49,636 nt of DNA from Candidatus Moranbacteria bacterium RIFCSPLOWO2_12_FULL_48_12 (lineage in GTDB: Bacteria; Patescibacteriota; Minisyncoccia; Moranbacterales; UBA1568), in contig MFSB01000023.1 in assembly GCA_001784735.1 (NCBI GenBank), positions 1-49,636 of the forward strand, given 5' to 3'. The notes beneath the pieces are model-generated. The model had not been told where the DNA came from, made no database searches, and was given only the letters and a program-made list of their open reading frames with translations. A program made the position numbers and the translations under genes. Positions 1 through 7,690 of the stretch are shown here, piece after piece; position 1 is the first letter of the stretch, and the number at the start of each line of letters is the position of its first letter.

Positions 1-887
1 GCAATATTTTTTACGCTTGTCAAAGTTTGGTCTTTACTTATTTCAGCAAAAAATCTCGTGGAAATAAGAAGCCCCAGCATCGCCGCCGGACCGAAGATGG
101 CGTTCTTCCAGAAATGCTCCCACCATTTTTTAGACCAATCACCCATCCCGGGAAACACAAAGGCGGCAAAACCGATGGGCGAGAATATGAGTAAGATAAG
201 CAAAATAATCACACGGTTGGCGAAGAGAATAGCCAGAACGAGAAGTGTGACAGCGAAAAGGAAGAGAAAAACAACTGAGCCCAAGAGGCGCGACATAGGC
301 GTATCCGTTAGAGACTGAGTATCCGGTATCAGAATCTCTTTAAGTTGCGAGGCGCGCAAAGCGGTCCCAAATGATTCGCTTGGCTTACTCGGATCAGTGA
401 GCATCTGATTGGCAAAAAAATACATCGGCACATTGGTCATATCGATAAGCGCGCGCGTGACCGGAAAACTGAAATTGATATAAAGAGCGGCTAGTAGCAA
501 ACTGAGGAGCATCTTCTTGTAATCCTTATCAATTTGAAAGACTATCTTGAAAGCAACGTAGAGCAGGGTAAGAATGAAAAACAGATTGAAAAAATCACGC
601 ACAAACTGCCACATCTCATAGACGCTCTGCCTATTGAGAAGGCCCATCATAGATGGATCTATATACCAGCCGAACAGCGTCACCGCCACAGAAACTATCC
701 ATCCCAAAAAAACAAAAACGGCATACAAAAGCACCTTAAAGGGATAGGCAAAGACATTCATAGCAACGTCTCCGACACCGGCATATACAGCGTGTGTCTG
801 CGCAAGAAAAATAACGCCGCAAAAAAAAGTCAGCGCCAATAGCGAAAAAATCAGATTTTTTTTTCTTTTTTTATCCGTGAAAAACAT
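1..887 (-). CDS. VirB6/TrbL-like polytopic membrane protein (5' part only)
   Basis: The gene starts with ATG at 887 and runs off the left edge; 295 codons are visible. A GGGAG ribosome-binding site lies 6 nt upstream of the ATG. The protein has an N-terminal signal/membrane segment followed by several hydrophobic helices. The visible end contains a run with SPIGF, FPGMGDW and KKWWEHF, a Trp-rich loop between helices. This pattern resembles the VirB6/TrbL-type membrane channel subunits that CPR genomes carry with type IV secretion/pilus genes. The assignment is by pattern only. The two secreted proteins at 38.5-40.5 kb could belong to the same surface machinery, but that is inference. No downstream partner is visible. 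Confidence 0.65.
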   Translation of the reverse strand, partial: MFFTDKKRKKNLIFSLLALTFFCGVIFLAQTHAVYAGVGDVAMNVFAYPFKVLLYAVFVFLGWIVSVAVTLFGWYIDPSMMGLLNRQSVYEMWQFVRDFFNLFFILTLLYVAFKIVFQIDKDYKKMLLSLLLAALYINFSFPVTRALIDMTNVPMYFFANQMLTDPSKPSESFGTALRASQLKEILIPDTQSLTDTPMSRLLGSVVFLFLFAVTLLVLAILFANRVIILLILLIFSPIGFAAFVFPGMGDWSKKWWEHFWKNAIFGPAAMLGLLISTRFFAEISKDQTLTSVKNI

Positions 888-993
888 ACTACTCCCGGAC
901 ATTCGTAGAGAAGAGATTATCTGCTGATAGTATACCCCGTAAAATACGTTTACGCTAGTACAAAATTACTTCTAAAAGAGGCTCTACTGCCTT

Positions 994-1023
994 CCAGCCC
1001 GCCTCGCCGTCGAGACTAGCTTA
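994..1023. repeat. GC-rich REP-like palindrome, copy R1
   Basis: A diverged member of the family with GCCCGCC at one end and AGGCTGGC-like sequence at the other, capable of an imperfect hairpin. It lies in the 505-bp gap between the VirB6-like gene and the PaaX/Cas2-like gene. Confidence 0.5.
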
Positions 1024-1043
1024 CGTTGCTTTTCTTAAATCGA

Positions 1044-1077
1044 TATTACTTTTCTTGCAATTGCAAGAAAAGTACTA
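1044..1077. repeat. Long palindrome, copy 1 (TTTTCTTGCAA/TTGCAAGAAAA)
   Basis: The inner 28 bp (1047-1074) are a perfect palindrome centred at 1060/1061, extended to 34 bp with one mismatched pair. The right flank reads ACGCTCGGGTAATAAA and resembles the right flank of copy 3. Two further copies bracket the neighbouring PaaX/Cas2-like gene. Confidence 0.85.
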
Positions 1078-1164
1078 CGCTCGGGTAATAAATGTCTTTG
1101 GTAGGCCTCATATAACTCAAAAATACCGATATCTTTTCTGCCGCTTGTGACTTATCCGCCTCCG

Positions 1165-1190
1165 AACCGCCTAGACGTCGAAGCTGGCTT
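1165..1190. repeat. GC-rich REP-like palindrome, copy R2
   Basis: Reads ACCGCCTAGACGTCGAAGC then TGGCTT. It is closely related to copy R6 near tRNA-Val (37982-38009). It lies between palindrome copies 1 and 2 in non-coding sequence. Confidence 0.6.
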
Positions 1191-1337
1191 ACATCTTATC
1201 GTTCTCTTTCACTATCTCAGAAAAAAGTTGTACGGGACAAGCCGTAAAAAAACTAAAAAATAGAAAAGAAAATACACCTCAACACCCTCAAACATCTCGC
1301 GCCAATCTCCAAAACAATCTCCTCCAAGCACCCCGTC

Positions 1338-1373
1338 ATAGTACTTTTCTTGCAATTGCAAGAAAAGTACTAT
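1338..1373. repeat. Long palindrome, copy 2 (perfect 36 bp)
   Basis: A perfect 36-bp palindrome with 18-nt arms, the left arm beginning ATAGTAC. It lies 20 bp beyond the stop codon of the PaaX/Cas2-like gene. Compared with copy 3 the arm differs at one position (G versus T), and the opposite arm carries the matching change (C versus A). Its GGGGT-containing flank lies on the outer (left) side, so copies 2 and 3 point away from the gene. Confidence 0.9.
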
Positions 1374-1392
1374 TCATCGTTGGTTGTTTCGT

Positions 1393-2049
1393 TTAAAGCA
1401 GGAAGAACTTCTCCCGTACTCTTTTCTCATGCAAGAACCTTTCTACCGTAAGGATCTCTATGTATTGCTGAACCTTGAACACCTCTGCAATAAAGAGCAG
1501 CTCATCTTCGCATTCATACGGATAGGCCCACACGCTTTTCTGAATTTGAAAGAAACCGATCTCTTTGATCTTATTTCGCAAAGTCTCGCGAGCATAGTGA
1601 TACTTTTTCGGATGCGCTGGGATGTCAAACATCAACACTCGCCATTTCCCATCCCATTTTTCCGGCTTCTTGATTTCCACCATGTCTATGGAATACTCTG
1701 CCAGCCGCTTCTTCCCTTTATTGGTCAATCTCACTAACATTTTCCCATTTTTTTCTTCGATAATCTCGATAAGCCGTTCTCTCTTCAGATAGGCCAGTGA
1801 ATTCGCAATCTTCTTTTTCGGATATATATGCCTCTTTCGCTTTCCGCTAAAAAAGCCTATGGCCTTTATAAGACCTGGGAGCGATGCCCCTACAACAGAA
1901 ACTCCTCCAATCGCAATAAACGTGAGGAGAAATTTTGTCGCTGTCGCCGATGGACTATCAGAAAATATGAAATCCTCGAATTTTTTCCCTAATCCATATC
2001 CAAACCTCTCTTCTTTTCGGCTGTTTTTTATTTTTCGTATATTTTTCAT
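1393..2049 (-). CDS. PaaX-like regulator with Cas2-like C-terminal domain
   Basis: 218 aa. The N-terminal part has a basic start and a hydrophobic stretch (about residues 38-66). A winged-helix-like region follows (about 75-125), including the IYPKKKIANSLAYLKRERLI segment. The C-terminal 85 residues contain WRVLMFDIP and SVWAYPYE, the ferredoxin-fold core shared by Cas2 and the C-terminal domain of PaaX regulators. There is no cas1 and no CRISPR array nearby, so a role in CRISPR adaptation is unlikely; a DNA-binding regulator or a solitary Cas2-type nuclease fits better. The gene is flanked by two outward-facing 36-bp palindromes (1338-1373 and 2126-2161), which may be its operators or the ends of a mobile unit. 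Confidence 0.75.
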   Translation of the reverse strand: MKNIRKIKNSRKEERFGYGLGKKFEDFIFSDSPSATATKFLLTFIAIGGVSVVGASLPGLIKAIGFFSGKRKRHIYPKKKIANSLAYLKRERLIEIIEEKNGKMLVRLTNKGKKRLAEYSIDMVEIKKPEKWDGKWRVLMFDIPAHPKKYHYARETLRNKIKEIGFFQIQKSVWAYPYECEDELLFIAEVFKVQQYIEILTVERFLHEKRVREKFFLL

Positions 2050-2125
2050 ATTTGATTACGCCTTATGTTCATAATACTGCAACAACCCACCGCCCTCCTA
2101 CCACTGTTCTTCTCATTATTCCATG

Positions 2126-2161
2126 ATATTACTTTTCTTGCAATTGCAAGAAAAGTAATAT
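2126..2161. repeat. Long palindrome, copy 3 (perfect 36 bp)
   Basis: A perfect 36-bp palindrome with 18-nt arms, the left arm beginning ATATTAC, 77 bp upstream of the PaaX/Cas2-like start codon. The right flank GCTAGGGTAAAAA matches the flank of copy 1. The position upstream of the gene would suit an operator for autoregulation. Confidence 0.9.
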
Positions 2162-2240
2162 GCTAGGGTAAAAATTTTTATCACTTATCCTTCACCACTT
2201 ATCTTCTACCCCCCGAGCTAAATTATCCGAACCGCAAACG

Positions 2241-2282
2241 AAAACAGGCTGTTTCCGATTGACAGATCGAGCCTGTTTTTTC
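2241..2282. terminator. Bidirectional hairpin terminator
   Basis: Arms AACAGGCT (2243-2250) and AGCCTGTT (2270-2277) are followed by T-runs on the plus strand and A-runs on the other side. It lies between the 3' end of the LysM-CHAP gene and the upstream region of the PaaX/Cas2-like gene, both on the minus strand. Confidence 0.7.
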
Positions 2283-2345
2283 TAAAGAAGCTAGTGAAGC
2301 TGACGAGGTTACCCGCTTCGCCCGAGCTTCAGCGAGGCGAGAAAG

Positions 2346-3653
2346 CTAGTAAATATACCCCTTGATGACGCGGCTCGTGGCGGAGAGGACGCGCCGATCG
2401 GTTTTGGCCCAGCCAATATAATTCATCTCGCTGACCGTGATGTTGCCGCCGCTCACTTTTTCCACGATCGCCACGTGCCCATAGTAGCGATTTTCCGTCG
2501 TCACGACGATCGCTCCGACCGCCGGAGCGCGGCCAGTCCTGTACCCGAGCGCCTTGGCCTTATAGAGCCAGGTGCCGGCATTGCCGCTCCACGGTACATA
2601 GCGCTTCTGCGCCACGTACCAGGTGCAGTAGCCGTACGGAAACCGGTGTCCAGTGCCTGCCTTGCCATCAAGCTTGCGAAAACCGGAAGAGATATCCGCA
2701 GCCGTACCGCCTGCAGAGGTCGCGTACTGCCGCCGCTCCAGAGTGCTGCCAGACGCCGCATTAGAAGGAGCGACTTCGTCCTTTTTCCCGCCCGGGATGA
2801 TGATGGTATCGCCCGCTTCAATCTCGCCATTGGCCGGCAATTCATTGAACGCGATAATCTTGTCTTTTTCCGCTTTGAACTTCGCCGCGATGGTATCGAT
2901 GGTGTCGCCCGACTTCACGGCATACGAAAGACCGGCCACAGGCAGAATAAAAAGTTGATCGCCCGGCTTGATCTGGTCCACATTGTCCATATCATTGGCC
3001 CACAAAATGGTGTTGACCGTGATACTGTTTTTGGCGGCAATGCCGCTCACCGTATCGCCTTGCTCTACCGTGTAAATCTTCACCCCGCCGTCTTCTTCCG
3101 GATCCTTGGCAATGGCGCTCATCTGCGAAGAAAGCATCACCTGATTTCCCAGGGTCCGCCCCTCTATGTCCAAAAGAGACGTCTCATCTTTCTCGGTCGG
3201 GTCGCCACCGATACCGGTGTTTGCCAACGGAACCAGCGAAAGATTCTCTTTTTTGCTCGTTTGGGCGGCGATGCGGTGCTTGGAAGAAAGGGTCGCCTCG
3301 CTCGCCGTAGCGCCGCTGACATAACCGAATAGCAGGCTATTCGAGTCTTTGCCCTGAGTAAAATTACTCGCTGAGACGAGGAGGGCGCTCGAAGCCACGA
3401 TAGAAAAGGCTGAATAGTTGCGGAAAACCCGCACGACCCGGTACCCGGATATTTCCTTGATAAACTGGATAAGACGCGTCTGAAGATGATGGATATGGGT
3501 GTGCAGATCCCGAAGACGAGTCTGTCTGTTCTTTTTTTCCTCTGTTTCAGAGGCGCGCGCGAACAAAGACCGGAGGCGTCTTTGCCCCGCCATGAAGCAA
3601 ATCTTGAGGAAAGAAACTATGGATTCCGTACGGATAGGACTCTCGCCTTTCAA
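2346..3653 (-). CDS. Secreted or membrane-anchored LysM-LysM-CHAP peptidoglycan hydrolase
   Basis: 435 aa. A basic N-terminal segment is followed by a membrane segment at about residues 80-97. Two LysM domains follow (about 192-238 and 243-287), each with the YxVxxGDT start. A CHAP domain at about 330-435 has Cys343 in GYCTWYVA, His393 in YYGHVAIVEKV and the EMNY motif near 411. CHAP domains are Cys/His amidases or endopeptidases that cut cell-wall peptides, and LysM binds glycan strands. The start used is TTG with an AGAGGT site 8 nt upstream; the next candidate is ATG at residue 21. A near-consensus promoter lies about 85 bp upstream. Confidence 0.9.
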   Translation of the reverse strand: MKGESPIRTESIVSFLKICFMAGQRRLRSLFARASETEEKKNRQTRLRDLHTHIHHLQTRLIQFIKEISGYRVVRVFRNYSAFSIVASSALLVSASNFTQGKDSNSLLFGYVSGATASEATLSSKHRIAAQTSKKENLSLVPLANTGIGGDPTEKDETSLLDIEGRTLGNQVMLSSQMSAIAKDPEEDGGVKIYTVEQGDTVSGIAAKNSITVNTILWANDMDNVDQIKPGDQLFILPVAGLSYAVKSGDTIDTIAAKFKAEKDKIIAFNELPANGEIEAGDTIIIPGGKKDEVAPSNAASGSTLERRQYATSAGGTAADISSGFRKLDGKAGTGHRFPYGYCTWYVAQKRYVPWSGNAGTWLYKAKALGYRTGRAPAVGAIVVTTENRYYGHVAIVEKVSGGNITVSEMNYIGWAKTDRRVLSATSRVIKGYIY

Positions 3654-3737
3654 TTGATAAAACCTCTAGATACGGCTCCGCTGGAAGAACCAGCAGGAGA
3701 CGTCCATTGAAAATTTACCCTAATTTTTACAAAATTC

Positions 3738-3766
3738 AGTATAACCTGTCCCTGTACTGAAGTCAA
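3738..3766 (-). promoter_or_regulatory. Sigma-70-type promoter of the LysM-CHAP gene
   Basis: TTGACT (3761-3766) and TATACT (3738-3743) are separated by exactly 17 bp on the minus strand. The predicted start is near 3731, giving a leader of about 77 nt. Confidence 0.8.
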
Positions 3767-3932
3767 AGGGAAAAGGGTACATTACTCAATATAATGGCTT
3801 ATCCAAGGCGTTTTTTATGTGCACAAAGTAATTTCTTCCCTCAAATGAAGCTTTCCTAATTCTTTCCGGTACAATACATGCTTTTGGGGTCTCTCCCCAC
3901 CCTTGTATTTCCAAAAAATGAGCGGGGTGGGT

Positions 3933-3966
3933 AATTCATAATTCCTGATTCATAATTCATAATTCT
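3933..3966. repeat. Short A+T tandem repeat (GATTCATAATTC-like)
   Basis: Degenerate direct repeats of ATTCATAATTC between the LysM-CHAP gene and the recombinase gene. Similar tracts occur at 12717-12740, 14268-14290 and 47612-47640. The rest of the gap 3654-4083 holds one promoter on each strand and element E1. Confidence 0.6.
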
Positions 3967-4009
3967 TCTTCGTAATATGGTATACTTCCAATGTCGCATA
4001 ACGTAAACT

Positions 4010-4074
4010 CCGTTAGAGAACGCTGCGCCTTGGGCGCGACTTCAGTCGCTTGCAGCGACTTTTCTCTAACGGGG
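4010..4074. mobile_element. CCCCGTTA-family element E1
   Basis: 65 bp with inverted ends CCGTTAGAGAA and TTCTCTAACGGGG. The interior can form a second hairpin (GCGACTTCAGTCGC). It is nearly identical to the outer part of E3 at 21900-21998. Its right end GGGG runs into TGA, so GGGGTGA lies 6 nt before the ATG of the recombinase gene and probably acts as its ribosome-binding site. No target duplication is seen. Confidence 0.75.
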
Positions 4075-4083
4075 TGAATACCT

Positions 4084-5052
4084 ATGACTCCCCTCCAAGA
4101 ACACACAAAACGTTTCCTTGATCATCTCGAAGTCGAGATGAACCGGTCGCCCCGCACTATTGAAAGCTATGGTCGCACGCTTGAAGCCTTTTTTACTTGG
4201 GGCAACCTCCATGTCCCTGAAGATATTACGGCTGAAAAAGTCCGGGAGTACCGGATCTATCTCAACCGCAAGGGAAACGGGCGCGGCGGTACGCTCAAAA
4301 AGAATACCCAGGCTTACCAGGCGATCGTCCTGCGCGCCTTTCTCAAATACCTGGCCAAGCAAGATATTCTGACGCTGGCTGCCGAAAAGATCGAGATCGG
4401 AAAAACCCCCGACCGCCAAGTTGACTTTCTCGAACTCGCGGAGGTAGAGCAATTGATGGAGGCAGCCGTGGGCCAAAGCCTCAAGTCCCTCCGCGACAAA
4501 GCCATCCTGGAACTCTTGTTTTCTTCCGGACTGCGCGTTTCCGAACTGACCAGTCTCGACCGCTACCATCTCAACCTCGATAAGGAAGAATTCAGCGTCC
4601 GCGGCAAAGGAAGCAAGCTGCGCATCGTCTTTATCTCCCCCACCGCCAAAGTGGCCTTAAAAAACTATCTCGATAAACGCACCGATGTCGATCCCGCCCT
4701 CTTTGTCGCCTACGGAAAAAAAGGCCTCGTCAATGCCAAAAACGCCAAACGTGAAGATCAGCGGCCCGCCTCTGGCGAGGCTCGCCATACCGGGCGGCTC
4801 ACGCCAAGAAGCATCCAGCGGCTGGTGAAATACTATGCCAAAAAAGCCGGCATCGGCAAAGATGTCCATCCCCACACGCTCCGCCACAGTTTCGCCACCG
4901 ATCTCCTCGTCAATGGCGCCGATATCCGCTCAGTCCAGTCGATGCTCGGCCATGCCTCCATCACCACCACGCAGATCTATACCCACATCACCGACGAACG
5001 GCTCAAGGAAATTCACCGCTCCTTTCATGCGAAGAGGAAGCGGGGGAAATGA
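4084..5052 (+). CDS. xerC: Tyrosine recombinase, XerC/XerD family
   Basis: 322 aa. The N-terminal SAM-like core-binding domain spans about residues 1-95 and the catalytic domain about 115-310. The catalytic set is complete: Arg151 (SSGLRVSEL), Lys175 (GKGSKLR), His264 and Arg267 (HTLRHSF), His290 (GHASITTT) and Tyr299 (QIYTHI). Xer recombinases resolve chromosome dimers at dif. An insertion of about 20 residues near 217-238, just before the conserved TPRSIQRLV, coincides with a GC-rich REP-like palindrome at 4761-4800 read in frame. The ATG is preceded by GGGGTGA contributed by element E1. XerC versus XerD cannot be decided from this copy alone. Confidence 0.92.
   Translation: MTPLQEHTKRFLDHLEVEMNRSPRTIESYGRTLEAFFTWGNLHVPEDITAEKVREYRIYLNRKGNGRGGTLKKNTQAYQAIVLRAFLKYLAKQDILTLAAEKIEIGKTPDRQVDFLELAEVEQLMEAAVGQSLKSLRDKAILELLFSSGLRVSELTSLDRYHLNLDKEEFSVRGKGSKLRIVFISPTAKVALKNYLDKRTDVDPALFVAYGKKGLVNAKNAKREDQRPASGEARHTGRLTPRSIQRLVKYYAKKAGIGKDVHPHTLRHSFATDLLVNGADIRSVQSMLGHASITTTQIYTHITDERLKEIHRSFHAKRKRGK
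4761..4800. repeat. GC-rich REP-like palindrome inside xerC, copy R3
   Basis: Contains GGCCCGCCTCTGGCGAGGCT and a trailing CCGGGCGG. It is translated within the recombinase (RPASGEARHTGRL) and explains the extra residues between the beta-hairpin and box II. The same family lies in non-coding DNA elsewhere in the window. Confidence 0.7.
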
Positions 5053-5203
5053 TAATAGATACAGGATAAGAGATAAGTGATAAAAACAAGGACTGCCTCG
5101 TTTTTTCTTGTTCTTAATTTTTTTCATCTCTTATCACTCATCATGTATCCTCTTCCGCATCACTCATCATGCATCACTTATCCTCTCTCATATCCCTTAT
5201 CAA
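5053..5203. repeat. Low-complexity GATAAGTGATA/TATCACTTATC tract
   Basis: The convergent gap between the recombinase and the helicase is made mostly of degenerate TATCACTTATC-like and CATCACTCATC words in both orientations. A similar tract lies upstream of the helicase (7510-7625). No gene is seen here. Confidence 0.55.
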
Positions 5204-7519
5204 TTATCCTCTTCTCAGAGGAGCGACACCGAGCATCATTTTTTTGACGCCAGAGCGCTTGAAAGCGATGGTGGCCAGCAACCCTTGGATAGAAATGACC
5301 AGGCCGGATCCGAATTGCGGATGTTCCACCATATCGCCTGGTCTCACATCATCCGCAATAAGCGGCTTCTCGTGCACATCGAATTCTCCGCTCTTTTCTT
5401 GGGATATACTTTTGGCTGTCGCCGCGAAGGCGCTCTGCTTTTTTGACACCGCCGGAAAATAATTTACCCTGTTACCGCGCGTAATAGGGTTGCGCGATTT
5501 CTGAAAATGACGCCTCCCGAGCATCCCCGATGACACGCGCGCGGCTTCATCAACGAGATGATCGGGAATTTCCTGGAGAAACCGCGAGGGCGGATTGACC
5601 TGCGTCGCGCCGAAAATCGTCCGCTGCTCCGTATAGAGGAGATAGACTTTTTCTTTGGCGCGCGTCAGGCCGACATACATGAGCCGACGCTCTTCTTCCA
5701 GGTCGCTCGGCGAGAGGGCGCTCCGCGAATGCGGGAAAATGCCTTCTTCCAGCCCCGCAATAAACACGCAGGGAAACTCCAGGCCCTTGGAACTATGGAG
5801 CGTCATCACATGAACCGCTTCGCTCTTCTCATTGATTTCGTCCGTATCCGAAGAGAGCGACACTTCCTCAAGAAAGTGGCGGAGCGCCTCATCCAGGGGC
5901 ATATCGCTGTATTTCTGAGCCACCGATAACAGCTCGGCCACATTTTCCTGGCGCACTTCGCCCTCCGTTGTCCCATCCATAAGGCTCGCAAAGTAGCCGC
6001 TCTTTTTCGCGATGGTATCCAGAAGTTCCGGAAAACGCATATCGGCGCGCGCCTCGATTTCAGAGCGCAAGGAGAGGAATATATCCACGAACTCCTTAAT
6101 GGCTTTGATTTTCGATTCCTTGAGCCCGCTCCCTTCGGGAGTCAGCTGGTACCCGGCATCGAAAAGGATTTGCTCGTTTTCTCGACTGAATCCGATCCAT
6201 CTTTCGAGGGTCGCCTTGCCGAGTCCCCGCTTGGGCTCATTCCCGATCCGCTCGAGCGCCTGGGCATCGCGCGGATTTTCCAAGAGCCGCACATAGGCGA
6301 TCATATCCTTGATTTCTTTGCGCTGATAGAATTTCAATCCGCCGACGACGCGATAATTGATGGAATGACGCAAGAACAGCTCTTCGATGATGCGCGACTG
6401 AGCATTGGTTCGGTAGAGTACGGCGAAATGATTGAAGGGTCGGCCGGCCGCATGCTCCCGCTTGATCGTTTCCGCGACGTAGCGCGCCTCGGCTTCTTCA
6501 TCTTCGGCCGGCACGAGCGTGATCGGTTCGCCCGCCGGCATCTCCGTCCACAATTTTTTGTGGCGCTGGTTCTGATTTTTGGAAATGATGCCGTCCGCCG
6601 CATCGAGAATGATCTGCGTCGATCGGTAGTTGCGATCGAGCGTGATGACCGCGGCCTCGGCATAGTCTTTCTCGAAATTGAGGATGTTTTGGATATCCGC
6701 CTGGCGCCAGCCATAGATCGACTGGTAATCATCGCCGATGACAAAAATATTATTGTGTTTTTTCGCCAAAAGATAGACGAGCAGATACTGCGGATAATTG
6801 GTGTCCTGATACTCGTCCACCATGATATAGCGAAACATATCCTGATATTTCCCAAGCACCTTCGGATGCTCCTGAAAGAGCTTCACCGTGAGGCGGATGA
6901 GATCATCGAAATCGAGCGCGTTTTGCGCCCGCAGCTCCTTTTGATACCGGGCATATACTTTCGCTACGATTTCTTCGTAATAGTTCTGAGCCTGTAGCGC
7001 AAACTGCTCCTCATCGATGAAAGCGTTTTTGGCCCGGGAAATCGCTTCCAAAAGAGCGCGCGGCTTCACCTGATCCGGATTGATCTCCAGTTCTTTCATG
7101 GCTTTTTTCACCAGCGCCTCCTGATCCTGGCTGTCGAGGATATTGAAGCGCTTCTCATAGCCGAGCGCTTCGATCTCGCGCCGCAAGATACGCGAGCAGA
7201 TATTATGGAATGTCCCGATGTACTGCGGAAGCTTGAGACCGCCGTACTCCGCCGCCTCGCTCTGCGACAAGAGCCGCTCTACCCGTTCGCGCATTTCTCC
7301 GGCCGCTTTGTTGGTAAAGGTCACCGCCAGAATATTGTCCGGCACCACTTTTTTCTCATCGATGAGGTAGGCGATGCGATGGGTGAGCGTCTTGGTCTTG
7401 CCCGAGCCGGCCCCGGCCAATATCAAAACCGGCCCTTCCGTCGTGAGAACCGCGCGCAACTGCTCCGGATTGAGACCCTTTTCCCAAAAACGCATAGCGG
7501 AAGAAGATAATGGATGCAT
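5204..7519 (-). CDS. pcrA: UvrD/PcrA-family superfamily 1 DNA helicase
   Basis: About 771 aa from ATG at 7519. An upstream TTG extension to 7591 is read from low-complexity DNA and is unlikely; ATG at 7495 is another option. Walker A GAGSGKT is at residues 36-42, followed by the AVTFTNKAAGEM motif Ia, the VDEYQDTN motif II, the GDDYQSIYGWR motif III, LDRNYRS motif IV, VMTLHSSKGLE motif V and the VGLTRAKE motif VI. The C-terminal end (PGDMVEHPQFGSG...TIAFKRSGVKKMM) matches the PcrA Tudor-like tail. It unwinds DNA 3'-5' in repair and in removal of recombinase filaments. Confidence 0.93.
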   Translation of the reverse strand: MHPLSSSAMRFWEKGLNPEQLRAVLTTEGPVLILAGAGSGKTKTLTHRIAYLIDEKKVVPDNILAVTFTNKAAGEMRERVERLLSQSEAAEYGGLKLPQYIGTFHNICSRILRREIEALGYEKRFNILDSQDQEALVKKAMKELEINPDQVKPRALLEAISRAKNAFIDEEQFALQAQNYYEEIVAKVYARYQKELRAQNALDFDDLIRLTVKLFQEHPKVLGKYQDMFRYIMVDEYQDTNYPQYLLVYLLAKKHNNIFVIGDDYQSIYGWRQADIQNILNFEKDYAEAAVITLDRNYRSTQIILDAADGIISKNQNQRHKKLWTEMPAGEPITLVPAEDEEAEARYVAETIKREHAAGRPFNHFAVLYRTNAQSRIIEELFLRHSINYRVVGGLKFYQRKEIKDMIAYVRLLENPRDAQALERIGNEPKRGLGKATLERWIGFSRENEQILFDAGYQLTPEGSGLKESKIKAIKEFVDIFLSLRSEIEARADMRFPELLDTIAKKSGYFASLMDGTTEGEVRQENVAELLSVAQKYSDMPLDEALRHFLEEVSLSSDTDEINEKSEAVHVMTLHSSKGLEFPCVFIAGLEEGIFPHSRSALSPSDLEEERRLMYVGLTRAKEKVYLLYTEQRTIFGATQVNPPSRFLQEIPDHLVDEAARVSSGMLGRRHFQKSRNPITRGNRVNYFPAVSKKQSAFAATAKSISQEKSGEFDVHEKPLIADDVRPGDMVEHPQFGSGLVISIQGLLATIAFKRSGVKKMMLGVAPLRRG

Positions 7520-7690
7520 GATAATTGATACAGGATAAGTAAGAACGGAGGACAAAAAAACAAGAATTATCTCGTTTTTATCCCCTATCAATTATCTCTT
7601 ATCCTGCATCACTTATCCTTTTCTCCTTCAGTTTATCACAGTTTCCCCGCTCTCTCCATTCTCAGACGATATGTGATAAAATAAGCCTAT

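Noticed and set aside
1393..2049. CRISPR adaptation protein Cas2
   Set aside because: The Cas2-like part is fused to a winged-helix-like N-terminus as in PaaX regulators, and there is no cas1 or CRISPR array in the window.
2475..3332. 285-aa open frame opposite the LysM-CHAP gene
   Set aside because: Antisense shadow with arginine-rich composition typical of G+C-rich opposite-strand frames.
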